A stretch of DNA of 64,000 nt, from the NCBI RefSeq assembly GCF_016920785.2, contig NW_024609884.1:81385346-81449345 (forward strand), given 5' to 3'. Source of the stretch: Ixodes scapularis. Its lineage: Eukaryota > Arthropoda > Arachnida > Ixodida > Ixodidae. Positions 23,640 through 34,500 of this stretch are shown here, in pieces. Both the position numbers and the translations under genes were made by a program. The notes beneath the pieces are model-generated. The model was given only the letters and a program-made list of their open reading frames with translations. It had not been told where the DNA came from and searched no databases. Numbering within the stretch: the first letter of the stretch is position 1; the number at the start of each line of letters is the position of its first letter.

Positions 23640-23775
23640 TCACTACTGCGTGATGCACGTTAAAAATCCCAGGTTAGCGGTTACCGCACTGGCTAAATTT
23701 CTCATCTACAGCTAAGAGACCGATTACCCGTTGAGGCGCATCTCCATCAAGGCTGTATAAACATAAAGAGCAAGC
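23640..23775 (+). repeat. SINE 3'-domain fragment inside the transposon
   Basis: The text aaaaatcccaggttagcggt...gcactggctaaatttctcatctacag matches the tail of the SINE at 8690-8733 (caggttagcagtc...gcactcgcgaaattgctcatctacag). It interrupts the transposase between its middle and C-terminal parts. Confidence 0.55.
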
Positions 23776-25403
23776 CAATTTTTATTTTTTCGTGACCTTC
23801 AACGAAGCCTGATACATGATACAACAACCGCCTGACCACCCAAGGCAGTGATGTTCAACTTCGAGTTTGCGGAAACGTGGATAGTACTCTTTCCAACCGA
23901 TGTGCAGAGTTATCATTGGAGAAAAACTCAAGTGTCTCTCTTCACAAGTGTGGTTACGTTCTCGCAAGGCACGCAAAGCTTTGCCGTTGTCAGCGATGGT
24001 ACACGACACATGACACAGCTCACGCTCTTCTAGCCAGAGAGGGCATAAAAGAGTATGTTGATGAATATTACCCAGCCTTTTTTAAAATATTGTTTGTATC
24101 AGACGGAGCGACGGTGCATTTCAAGAATCGCTTTCAATTGCACGAATTGTCTCGGAAGCCGTACTCTTCGGCAAGATGAATACTGAACACAGAAAAAGCG
24201 CTTGTGTTGGAGTAGGTGGTGTTCTTAAACACCACGCAACGCTCATCAACTTGATATCTTCGCTCAACTGCACGATTGTCACCGCTAAAGACTTTTTGGA
24301 AGTGCTGCGTGAAAAAGTAACAAATGTCTGCATGTTCCACCTGTCTGCGGAACGGGTTCCAGAGTTTTGTGCGGTGAAGCATGCAGAGTAGACCACCCGA
24401 CAACTTGTGAGAGAAATGCAGGCATCTCATCTGTGGAAGTCATCATATGCCGAGAGGCCGGATGTATACATGGCCACTCGCGCAACTGAGCGTTTTAAGC
24501 TTTGTATATGCATAGTTAGCGAATTTGCGGACTGGGGCCGCTTTGTTTCCGTGAATTGTAAGGTAATTAATGGTATTCCAGCTCAAAGTCCCTTTTCACG
24601 TCACTGATACTCACCCCTTATGAAAAAAAATAATTAATAATATAAAATGCATGCCATAACTAACGCTCAAAATGTTTGGTGCTGTGCGGCAAAGCCGCTA
24701 TGACGAAGACGTCGGCTCGCTCCGAGTGGAGGTTTGTCGTAGCTTTTCCCGTTCTGAGGTCATATTTTACTGAATCTTTTGCCATCAAAGGTTAGTTCAA
24801 GTCACTGCAAAGTGTCAAGGGGAGTTTAAAGAAAAAAAAAAAAAGATGGAGTTTTTTTATATATCGACGCCCAATCATGCCTCATTTTGAGACATCAGCC
24901 GCATTTCCGCGTTAATAACAAAAACGATAATTAAGGGGGGCATATTATCTCTATATATTCGTAAAGAATATTTATAAACGCGAATTTTGATATGTATTGT
25001 AAAATATTATGAAAGATGGTCCATTTGCAAAAAATTGTTAATATCTCTCTAAAACGCGTTTTTATGCTATGTTTGAGTTTTTTCTTTTCATAGAAATATT
25101 TTATTGATATTTTTAATTTTTTGTATCTGTGTTGTATATAATTTGTAAAACGTATTAAAAAAGTTATGGTGACGTGAAAGCTTCGATGAGGAAATGACGA
25201 CTGTGCAAAGTAGCGTTGTGAAATCTTCTCAATTTCCACACCTCGAGATTCTGTATTTTATATCTCAGCGAAAAAAATTTGTTACGGCGTTCATATATAG
25301 CTGAATGTTCCTTCCAAGAACATGGCTTTCATATATATTTGTAACAAAAATATCAAAATTATGACCCGGACCATCAATGCGCGAACTGACGTGGAGTCAC
25401 CCC

Positions 25404-26053
25404 GTGGTCTTATGAAATCAAGGCTTCCTTATCTATTATTTTTAGACGTTTAAATTCCACGTCCGATTTTTGACGAATCTTTCTTTTGAAGCGAAATCCA
25501 GTCCCATGTCATTGTCCATTACAGCGCTCCTAGCAACGGTTTGTTTGGAGCGGTGACGTCACACTTACGGGGTCCATTCCGGCAGCGGTGGCGTAGTCAA
25601 ACTAGCTGGTGAGATCTGTCTAATGGCAAGAACAAGCTCGTCGTGTACCACGTGTGACTAGACTACTAGCATCAGCGCCGTAGCCCGGATTATGCACTGG
25701 TGATGTTTCTGCCACAATGCGGAAAAGCAAAGAACACCCACGCTATCGCTTCCTCATACTATGCCGAACCAGGCGATGAGCCCACCTTAGCACACCTCAA
25801 AGCACTCCTCCCCCTCCAGCGCAACCTACTTTCTATATTTATGTGCGCGCGAAGACGAGGACACAAGCACAAACATGTTGCCCTGTACGATGCTTGCATT
25901 GCACGAGCGCGCGGTCTTGGCATGCATAGATGCTGAAAGCTCAGAGTGCGTTCTTCTAAACGTTCGCACGTAAAAAAAAAAAATAAATAAATAAATAAAT
26001 AAAGTGATTATTGAAGGGGAGAAAAAAAGAGTTGGAGGTAAATTTTGGCGTAT
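25404..26053. other. Unassigned DNA with a MITE end and (TAAA)n
   Basis: The segment ggcgtagtcaaactagctgg-tgagatctgtct (about 25590-25622) is one end of the MITE family described at 27619-28092. A poly-A/TAAA simple repeat at about 25971-26001 looks like a retroposon tail. No gene is seen. Confidence 0.5.
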
Positions 26054-26093
26054 TTGAAAGCACTGAGTATGACGTCATACCCAGTGCTTTCAA
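26054..26093. repeat. Near-perfect 40-bp palindrome centred on a CRE
   Basis: ttgaaagcactg-a-gtatgac is followed directly by gtcatac-c-cagtgctttcaa. Only one pair (A versus C) breaks the symmetry and there is no loop. The centre is TGACGTCA (26070-26077), the consensus CREB/ATF site. Confidence 0.85.
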
Positions 26094-27618
26094 GAGTCTT
26101 GCGCGTGCTGTTCGCGAGAGCAAGCGCGTGCATTTGCAAACCTGTCAACGTTGCCTCCACATGGTCACTGCACGTGCTTGCCCCACGTGGGGCACTTGAG
26201 GAGGGAAGCCTTTCTACCGTTTATGTGGAATAGGGCCTTCGTTTAATTACCGAAGCACAAAGGAGATTGCTTTGAACGTAGGTACATGCTGCACGCGCTT
26301 GCCTTATTTCTATAAAAGATTCTGAGTAAATAAACCAAAATAAAGTGTTGATGAAGGAGCGTTCAAAGTGCGATTTGTTTTGCGTTTCTGCTTTAGAACA
26401 GTTACTGCTGCAGGCATCAGCATGCGCAGCGCGTGGAACTACACTCGCGCATGCTCTTTTTAGTGTTTGGGTAATTTAGCAAAATGTATTGGCGGCGAGA
26501 TGTTTTAGTGGCGCCCTCCTACGGTTCCCCCTTGTGACGTCATTACCTTGCAGACAACAAGTTCGATGGTGTTTGTAAATAGAAAGGTGGAAGCTTGAAA
26601 TCATTGCGCTCTCAAAAGAACACTGCCAACACCGTCAAAATTAAAGTTATTTCATTCCTCTTATTTCCGCCGATGACAAATCCCCTTTCCGACGTCATAG
26701 TCAGCGTTCCGCCAATCGCGGAAGGCCGACCACAGCGACGCTTTCGCTCGCGCACGGGGCTAATATTTATGAATAGGTGATACCAAAGTGCATAGCTTGA
26801 TAAGCGTCCAAGATTCGCTTGCGCTCGCCAACCTTGCCGCACACAAGGACTGCTTGGTGTAGCGACCACCATGAAAGTTAGCCAAAGTCCTAAAACTACC
26901 CCACACCCACATAACAACGGTGAAACAACATTTGCGAGGACACCTAAGCCCTTTTTACGAGTTGTAAATGCGAAAGCATGAATGTCGCTCTACCGCTCCC
27001 TTATCGTCTGCGGTGTGGCGTGGACTTCCACGTTTCGCTACTGTCGAGGTTGCGGCCGGCGGCCGAGCGCACGCTCTCGTAAAGCGACCCCCCACCCCCG
27101 GCAAAACCTACCACAAGAGCGGTGGTCGATAGCGAGCTCTAGTGAAGAGACCGCCAATGGCTAGCTATAGGAGCCGTTGTGCTCTGCCAATCGGAGAGTA
27201 AGTATTTCTTTCGCGTTTTTTTTTTTTTTTTTTTTTTGCGATTAAAGACGCCGCCGGCTCCGCTGCATGAAATAGTTAATGCTTTCACATCGAAAAATCG
27301 CAAAGACGCCCCAACTGCATGAACAAAGACGCCATCCCACAACTAAAAAATCGAGCCGACACCATATTTTTGACGGCTGTGGTGAGGCTCGTGGAGGGAA
27401 CTGTCGAGAAACTCTGCGCAACACATTTATGTTTGTCCTTTGTCCCTCTTGTTCTCCTTCTGCAGGGATTATTTTCATCATTCTTGTCCAGCTCTCTTGC
27501 ACCTTTGCATTTAATTGCTTTAAAATCACATCATTGTTCCCTCCTCAAACTGAGCGAGCCAGGAAGGAGGGCTCCAGCGCAAATTTGAAAGCGCTGTTAT
27601 AGCTACTTGGGGAATCAA
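26094..27618. other. GC-rich non-coding DNA
   Basis: No gene is recognised. There is a long T-run at about 27218-27238. The segment ttgtccagctctcttgcacctttgcattt (27485-27513) recurs in diverged form at about 60846-60873, so it belongs to a dispersed repeat, perhaps the 3' end of a retroelement. Confidence 0.4.
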
Positions 27619-28092
27619 TAGACTGATCTCACCAGCTATAGTTTGAGTACGCCGCCGTTGCCGCCATGCATCGTGGGAGCTGTAGTCTTTCTGCACGCGC
27701 GACAACCAGGTTGGAGCTCTGCGCGATCAGAGCACGAGGCGGCATGAGCTGTCTCGTGAACTGGCGTCTGCCTCCTACGAACTACAGTTATAGACGCTTT
27801 ACACACGCGCCAGAATACAGCCGCCATTGCTGACCTTCTCTTGTTTTACCGAGATACCGAGCCACTGAAATTGGTGTGGACGAGCCTCCACAAAGGCCAA
27901 TGCTGGGGAGCAAGACAGAATAAAATCTAAGATGTCAATAACCTGGCCTGCTATGGTAATAATGAAGTGAAGTAAGCGTAATAAGGGGGAACAAAAACTG
28001 AAGGTCAGTTATGGCGGCGCCCATGCACAGCTGCTGCAAAGCGTCTATAGCAGCGTCACGTATGCGTGGAACGCTTGGTGAGATCGGCCTAT
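27619..28092. mobile_element. MITE carrying a ZNF143/Staf-type motif
   Basis: The termini atagactgatctcacc and ggtgagatcggcctat are inverted. Nested inside, atagacgctttacacacg (about 27791) pairs with tgcaaagcgtctata (about 28039), suggesting a second element or an internal arm. On the minus strand 27666-27684 reads ACTACAGCTCCCACGATGC, a full match to the pattern ACTACANNTCCCANNATGC bound by ZNF143/Staf-like factors. There is no coding sequence. Confidence 0.6.
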
Positions 28093-29216
28093 TTGAAAAT
28101 GAAGTTTGATATTTGTGCTACAGGAGGTGAAATAAATACAATTCGAGTTTTTCTTTTTCAGTTATAGAATATTTTTATTCTGTTCTTAAAATACAGCGTA
28201 TTTAAAGTGAAAGGAAGTATACACGGCTTGCACGTGATGTGATCGCATTATGTAAGCACGTATTGTTACTTATATTTGTCAAGAAAAACAAACTGGGCAG
28301 TGCGAAGGTACGCGCGCATCAGTATGACTATATACCACAAGTGGCTGCTGATGTGACATCAGTTCAGCCATGTGTACTACACACGGTCATCGCTGCAGTT
28401 ACAGTGTGTTATGCATTATATTTTGCAGTCACAGCCAGTCATTGCAATCTATTCACCCCCTTCAACGGGAGCTGATATCACGAGGCCACAACAGTATTTG
28501 GTGCCCCTGTAGGCTTCCGGTAGTGTATCTATTTGTTCTTCAGCAACCAAGAACGATCGGGTAAGAAGATTTTCTTTCGTAGAATTATCTGTAATATTCT
28601 TGTAAGAACCTTCGCTTATTGTAGAAGGTAGCAGAAATGACCAAGGGATGGGAGACAAAAATAAATAAAAGGAAAGCCGGAAGCGCGCGGGGAACCGCCG
28701 ATAGCGGGCGATAGCGAGCTTGTTTGCAAACAAACACCGCTGAACAAGGTTTCTATGAATGCCGCCACCTTGCGAGAGAAACCGAGGCTGAGGGAAGACA
28801 CGGAACAGCAGCTCATGCCGCGATACACGAAGGTACGAGTCTCGCGACAAAACATCAACTGGCAAGTCGACCAAATATTGGTAAATAAAGTACAGATAGT
28901 ACTAAAACTGTACCAAACGCATCTTCCTACAGACTCTTCTTCTCTGCAAATGTATATATGTACTGAGCAGCAGAGACCACCCCATGCCGAGCGAAAATTT
29001 GTCGGCTTCTTGCGCAGGAGTTGTGGCGATGTTAGAACGGCACCAAGCTTTATTGACCGATTGAAAAAAACAAAATAGTGGGTAGAACTTGAGGCACCTA
29101 ACTTCGAGGTCTACCCACAATCCTTTCAATCAAAGCCAATCATGATTGAGTTCGGCGTCGTTCTGACGTCACCGCAGCTTCTGCGCAAGAAGCAGCGTTC
29201 CACACGAAGACTGTGC
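28093..29216. other. Unassigned non-coding DNA
   Basis: No motif-bearing frame is present. The segment gaggtctacccacaatcctt (29107-29126) recurs as gaggtctacccactaatcctt at about 33884-33904 (within intron 2 of the host gene), so part of it is a dispersed repeat. Confidence 0.4.
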
Positions 29217-29474
29217 GCAGCCGGCGCTACGATCTGGTGCAGTCAAACGAGTCAGCGCCAAAAGTGCTTGGTCATGGCGCTTGCCGTCTTTCTGGGTGTG
29301 CTATCCCCGATTGAACCAATCACTCACACACACACAAAAAGGAGCAGGATCACGGCGTACCTGGTGTGCGTGATTGGTTTAGTCGGTGATAACAGACGGA
29401 CAAAAACGACGAGCGCAGTGACGATACACTTTGGTGCTGCTTGATTGCCTCCGTCTGATCGTAGCGCCGGCTGC
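29217..29474. mobile_element. MITE-like inverted-repeat element
   Basis: gcagccggcgctacgat (29217-29233) and atcgtagcgccggctgc (29458-29474) are a perfect 17-bp inverted pair. A second internal inverted pair is ccgattgaaccaatcac / gtgattggtttagtcgg. There is no coding sequence. The pair sits just upstream of the host-gene promoter. Confidence 0.6.
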
Positions 29475-29749
29475 ACATAAGCCATTTGCACCCAGGATCA
29501 ACATTAAAAAAAAAAAAAAAAAGTTTAGTACATGGGCAGTCAGGGTGCTCCCTCAAAGCGCATTTTATAATAATTATTTTGTTTTAAAATACGCAGCGAA
29601 TCACTATCAATCGGCGCTCATCCGTGGGTGCGTTTCTCTATCACCAGGTGCTTCAAGAAAGAACACGCGATGCTTTTGTGTGAACGCAAGCTCAGCGCCT
29701 TTCGCCTTCAAGCCAACAGATGCTCTGGTTCCCTGGTGCTATCGAACCC

Positions 29750-29830
29750 TGGTGACGTAAGCCGGATCGGTATATAAGACGGGAAAAGGTGCGTGGCACC
29801 AGCGTTCACTGCTCCGTCACCCACCTCCGG
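29750..29830 (+). promoter_or_regulatory. TATA promoter of the group 7 allergen-like gene
   Basis: A canonical tatataag lies at 29771-29778. About 13 bp upstream is tgacgtaa (29751-29758), an ATF/CRE-like element. Transcription would start near 29801-29808 (agcgttcact, a weak initiator). A consensus donor follows within 30 nt, consistent with a short non-coding first exon. Confidence 0.65.
29800..29829 (+). other. Putative 5' UTR exon 1
   Basis: About 30 nt between the inferred start site and the donor ccg|gtaagt (GT at 29830). It would join to the 5 nt (tagcc) before the ATG in exon 2. This is inferred from signals only; no transcript was seen. Confidence 0.5.
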
Positions 29831-31532
29831 TAAGTTCGTCTCGGGGGAATTGGCACGCGATGCTGTCGCGCGCTCTCCCAAAAAGAGCAGTCTTTTTTTT
29901 GTGTGTGTGTGTCTGTGTGTTTGTTTCGCTTTGAAACGCGGTTGATTTCTTCTGACGAAATGGCATTCGAGGTATTTTGTGAAAAAGAAAAGGGCAGAAC
30001 TATAAGCTTCGCTTTAACCTAACCCAGTTTTTCCTGACTACTTTCATATATATTATTTCAATATACATGCGTAGAACCACACATGTCTACGCGCGTGTGA
30101 CGCAAACATTCACTGGTTTATGCTCGAAGAATTAACTTCACATGAAAGTAACCTACGAAAGAAGGAACGTTCTGCTCCACTTCCTAGAAACTTTCCTGTT
30201 AGCCGTTTGATATCATGAAGTCCTTTTCCGCTTCCGCCGTCCTCGACGATATTTGAAGGACCCGAAGAGGTTGGAATCACAAGATCGCCAATGAACAGAT
30301 ACAGCGGTTATTTTTCTAGCGTAGTCGGTAGTGGGTAGCAGAGAGAATCGGAAGGAAGCTGGCGACTCCAGTGACCGACACAGGCGCCAGCGCTGCAGCT
30401 TAGCCTGCGCTCCAGAGGTTCAGGGACGTCTGGGGGTGCCGTGGAAATAAGCCCATTATATAAGCCTGGAACACGTATGCTGCCCCGAACTCTCAGTAAT
30501 GTCTAAAGTGCCTCCCTATGTGCCTAAGTGTCGAGTACAGAGAGATGATAAAATCGCGCCCTTCCCATTCCTTCCCTCGCATCCTTCCTCACCAAGGGAA
30601 GAAACGGTGAGCGAGTGCTACTTTCGTTGACGATTGGGTAAGACACGAAAATGGGAACCACCAGCACAACGAATGCCATAGAGAATAGACCAGCCCCGCA
30701 ACCCTATTTGAGAGTAACTTTAAAAGGGGCTTCTCTGTCAACCTCCTGAGGCCCCGCTTGATCGCCTCTTTCGTTATGGATAACTATCCCGGGTGTTCCA
30801 TCTTAATTCGAACCGATTTATTAGAAAAAAAAAATCCGTAAACGATGCACTAATACAGTTTGGGCGGGTGAGTTATACGGCCAGGGGGACATTACGTGGG
30901 CTGCTAATCTTTACAATAAGTCGGATAATTCACGGAACTTCCTTAATCAACTTTTTAATTAGTAAAAATAATTTTATGGTTTCAGTTTGAAACATTCTGA
31001 ACATAATCGAAAACCGCTAGATCAGTCAATTTTAGAACGACTTGAAGCTCGTGGGAAACTCGGGGGCGCACCAAAGTTGCCCCTCGTGCAGCACGCTCAA
31101 AGCTAGCTGTGGCAAAAACGCAGATGATTAGATTGTCATCGCGTTTCGCCACTGCTAGCTGCCAACACACCGAGTGTGTTGGCCACGCTCGGTGTGGCCA
31201 GACGAGGGCTTGTTTCTAAACAGCGCGTTAGCCTATAGTGCCATTTTCTGATCTTGTCTGTGTGACTTGGTCTATTCTTCATTACCAAACCGAGAATACT
31301 TCCAAACCAAGATCAATTGACTTCGAGGCTTATTTTGCCTAAAGTAACTGTAGGTGCTCAGAATGTTTACCGAGCACTATACGTGTGCTCACATTTCCCT
31401 CTCTCATCCTAGCTGATAAATTCTCAATCAAAACAACGGTTTATCATTATTGGATATGTTTCTGTGACCTTCTCTTTGTCGAGTTACGAACTTTTTTCCC
31501 TTATCTATATTTATTTCGCCATTCTTCTGCAG
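29830..31532 (+). other. Intron 1 of the group 7 allergen-like gene
   Basis: 1703 bp from gtaagttcgt to ttcttctgcag. It contains a GT-rich microsatellite near 29900-29922 and no recognised coding or transposon sequence. Confidence 0.55.
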
Positions 31533-31592
31533 TAGCCATGTGGAAGATCCTGACGGTGTTCTGCGTCGTCGCACTTGCGACCGCTGCCGGAG
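31533..31592 (+). other. Exon 2: start codon and signal peptide
   Basis: The acceptor ttcttctgcag ends at 31532, followed by tagcc and the ATG at 31538. It encodes 18 residues plus one base, then the donor g|gtaaca (GT at 31593). This ATG is preferred because the signal peptide starts at it and the downstream phase matches exon 3. Confidence 0.8.
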
Positions 31593-34500
31593 GTAACAAA
31601 CATTATATTACTTTCCATAAAATGTATGTGCAACTGTGCGCTGAAGTTGTTAAGTCACTTTCGTCATGATAATCACACCTTTATGTTTCTCATAAATTGT
31701 AAAACGCGTTGCTGTTTGGCCACACTTGTTTTAACCGCATAAATATCGTGAGGGGTGGCACGCTCGAGTCGTGGCTGAACCGAGCTGTCACGTTGAGTGA
31801 TGATATATAACGTGCGCTCCACACGTCAATGACAAAGGGTCAATTCACCAATTTGTTTAAAAAGACGAGGTACTAGTTTAAATTATTCTTAGTAAGTTAT
31901 TAGCACAGAGTGCTCTAAGCACAAGTACTGCAGATGGCGACGGCCAGCAAAGGCAGCTGAATTCCCGGATCAATTTCGGAGTAGAAAATCCAAATAACCA
32001 ACGTCACAAATTCCGAAAACCACGTAGATTAGACTAAAATTGTTAGATCCAGTGAGAGTAGCGCCAAGCTCCACGTATGGTCGCTATTTTGGTTCATGAA
32101 GGGAGCATGCAGTTTATCTTTGACCTCTTCATTTTTGGTGAGCAAATTCAAATTCCCAGTCACAGGGTCCTTCGTAAAAACATTTCGGTCTACCGAGATT
32201 TTGCTATCCACACACCGGCGATACAAGCGCACATCTTCACTCCGCCACCACATGTGGCGTCGGTGCTTGACGGTATTGAAAAATAATATTCCTATCTTGA
32301 AAGACGCAAGAAAACAATATCATTATTAAAGATCCATGGAAATGAGCATAATTATAAGTTGATTGGATACTCAGTGCCAAAAATAGTTTTACTGGAGAGG
32401 AACGCCTTCAGTACGATGAAGCTCCATAGGGATCTTGGCGCGACTGGCTCAGAACGACAGCTTCGAAGCTTCGCTGATCTTAATGGACCGAAATGGGTAT
32501 TTCCATGGCAGCAAAAATCTGTCAGTCAATCACCTTGCGAGGTTTCGGACTTCTGTATTTTAGTATCTATTTGTTCGGGCTAGAAGGCAAGGAGGGCTAT
32601 GGCGCTACTTTCCTAGGATCCAGTCACCTGCCTTGCAGGCGATAGAAATGCTATAGTTTTTCAGGCGCGTTGATACTTTAGACCCATGTTTTTGTCAAAA
32701 GAAAACCTATCTCCAAGCTCTGGTATAAAAACATGTTTTTCGTGTAAGGCTTGTCAAATTAGGACGCGCTGGAGAAAACCAGCCTTCTGCGTGAAGTCCT
32801 TATTTCGAACTTTTTTTGTTTGCGTTCCGCCCATTGAAAAAAAGCATGAGGGAAGGGCCTCAGCACGCACCTCGTATCGCTGCGCCGTAGTGTTCTTCCG
32901 CAGCGTATAGGCCGTCTGCTGTCACCACCGTCCCCATGGCAACGAACGCCGAATGAATGGAAGCACGCACGGTACCGCCGCGTGAAGCCAGCAACAGATG
33001 ACGCCATTTTCCGAAAGTCGTCTGCTAGCCAAAGTTTGATAGTTTTGTAATGAGCAGCCGCAGACTGTCGCCACGAAGTGGCGCGAATGCAGGCGGAGTG
33101 CACGCGACATCCGAAAAGGTCATTCAGCGTTCGTTGCCACGGTGACGGCGATTAAAGCAGATGTCCTTTATGCTGCGGAAGCACACTGCGGCTCAGCGAT
33201 ACGAGGTGCATGCTGAGGTGTTTCCTGCACGCTTTTCAATGGGCGGAACGCGAACCAAAAGAGTTCGAAATAGGAATATAACGCAGAAGGCTGATTTTTT
33301 CTAGCGCCTCATACTTTGACGAGTCTTGCACGAAAAGCGTGTTTTTTGTTGGCCATCCCGCGCGCTGTTTTTTTTTTTTTTTATCCTTAATTTGGGTTTA
33401 AAGTATCAAACTGCCAATAATAAGATGTGGAGCGGAGAAGCAACATTATTTTTCCGACTGTGTCAAATAATTATCGCCTTTTGCAATCCTTTGTAGGTGG
33501 AGATGCACTTCACCAACCCTTATAAATCACATGTCGTATAAATTTTAGCAGAAAAAATGCAACATACTTGTAATCTTCTTCTTTTGTGGGGTGGTCCTTG
33601 TTCAAATGCTCGCCTTTCAAGTGTAAGGTATACGGTGGAGCAGTCAACACCACTGAATCACTAGTGTTGTAGATGCTCCCTGGCGTGTATATTTGTGATG
33701 TCTGCGTATGTGCACACGGCAAGTGGCGAGCACGTGTTTTCTATGTACGGAAACACGCGCTCGCCACTTTGTCTCCGCTGCACTCGTCGAACGCACTAGA
33801 ACGTGGAACGCCGGCGTCTGGTGTTTGTCTCTTGCATTCGAACGCGTTCAACGAGTGCAGCGGAACCAAAGCCAGCTAGCTTGAGGTCTACCCACTAATC
33901 CTTCCAACCAGAGCTCGGCGTTCTGACGTCTCCTCTCGTCTCCTCCCCTCCCTCAGTTTCATGGGCGAATACAACTTCTATCTAATCTCTATTTTCTATA
34001 GAAAGTCTACAGGAAAAAAACGGACAAAAAGCTATGGACAGTGGGGAAAAATAGTAAACAAACTTTGTTTAGAATATGTATAGCCTCTATACACTATTTT
34101 CTATAGAAATTCTGTAGAAAGTGGATAACTATTTTTGCAAGGGTTTTGACATATGGTTTAGATGAAACGAGGACGCTGTCTTCCTCACCCCGCATGAATG
34201 ATGAAGCGAACGCTATTATAGTCAGTGAGAAGTTAAGAACCCAGCAGCCTCGAGCGCGAGCTTTCTGCCTTTGCTAACACATGGCCGCACGCGCAAAACC
34301 CAGCGGAAGGCAATGAGCGCGAGTTGGAGGGGCAGAGCGTCGGTTCTTAACCTCTCAGCGACAGTAGGTGAAGAACGTATTCGGCGTCTGGGGAATCAAC
34401 GCGACGAATGTTTCCTCGCTTGGTGTAAAGTGAGGTAGACTGTGGTGCTACATACGGAGACACGTGTTCGCTCACCTGCAGATGACCTGTCGGAGGGGGA

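Larger units (their letters stand above)
21967..24500 (+). pseudogene. Transposase pseudogene of an unassigned DNA-transposon family
   Basis: Pieces in order: N-terminal part 21967-22263 (SCEHCAEWFDAFREALKKC, RKLKRKGGVWATPDHY); middle part about 23120-23580 over several frames (VYQPFRKDHPHPEQGISKFY, LLPK then a stop then VKKS, HEVSACIYCVNFQLLLTAM, then NDCFLCPSEKCPKTQSISLQ with paired cysteines); and C-terminal part 23848-24390 (FEFAETWIVLFPTDVQSYHW, VSDGATVHFKNRFQLHEL, SACVGVGGVLKHHATLINL). The pattern FAE-x-VQSxHW, then SDGAxxHFKN, then an S/G-rich VGGxxK block looks like a DD[D/E]-type catalytic core seen in uncharacterised arthropod and cnidarian transposases. At least three frameshifts or stops plus insertions kill it. 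The C-terminus runs into the right TIR. Confidence 0.65.
20940..25403 (+). mobile_element. DNA transposon with ~1.05-kb terminal inverted repeats
   Basis: The left end ggggtgattccacgtcagtt (20940) matches the reverse complement of the right end, ggggtgactccacgtcagtt (to 25403). The inverted similarity continues for about 1.05 kb (20940-about 21993 and about 24350-25403), through AT-rich segments, a cttatgaaaaaaaat segment, and the atacatccggcctctcggca block. The interior carries a broken transposase gene on the plus strand plus later insertions. No clear target-site duplication was found. The superfamily is not assigned. Confidence 0.85.
31593..34481 (+). other. Intron 2, rich in inverted repeats
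   Basis: 2889 bp. It holds the 617-bp inverted-repeat element at 32731-33347 and hairpins at 33721-33863. The rest has no recognised content. The antisense and sense short frames inside are not supported. Confidence 0.7.

Noticed and set aside
27664..27685. ZNF143-type site as the promoter of a host gene
   Set aside because: No exon was found on either side, and the site lies within an inverted-repeat element, so it is reported only as element cargo.
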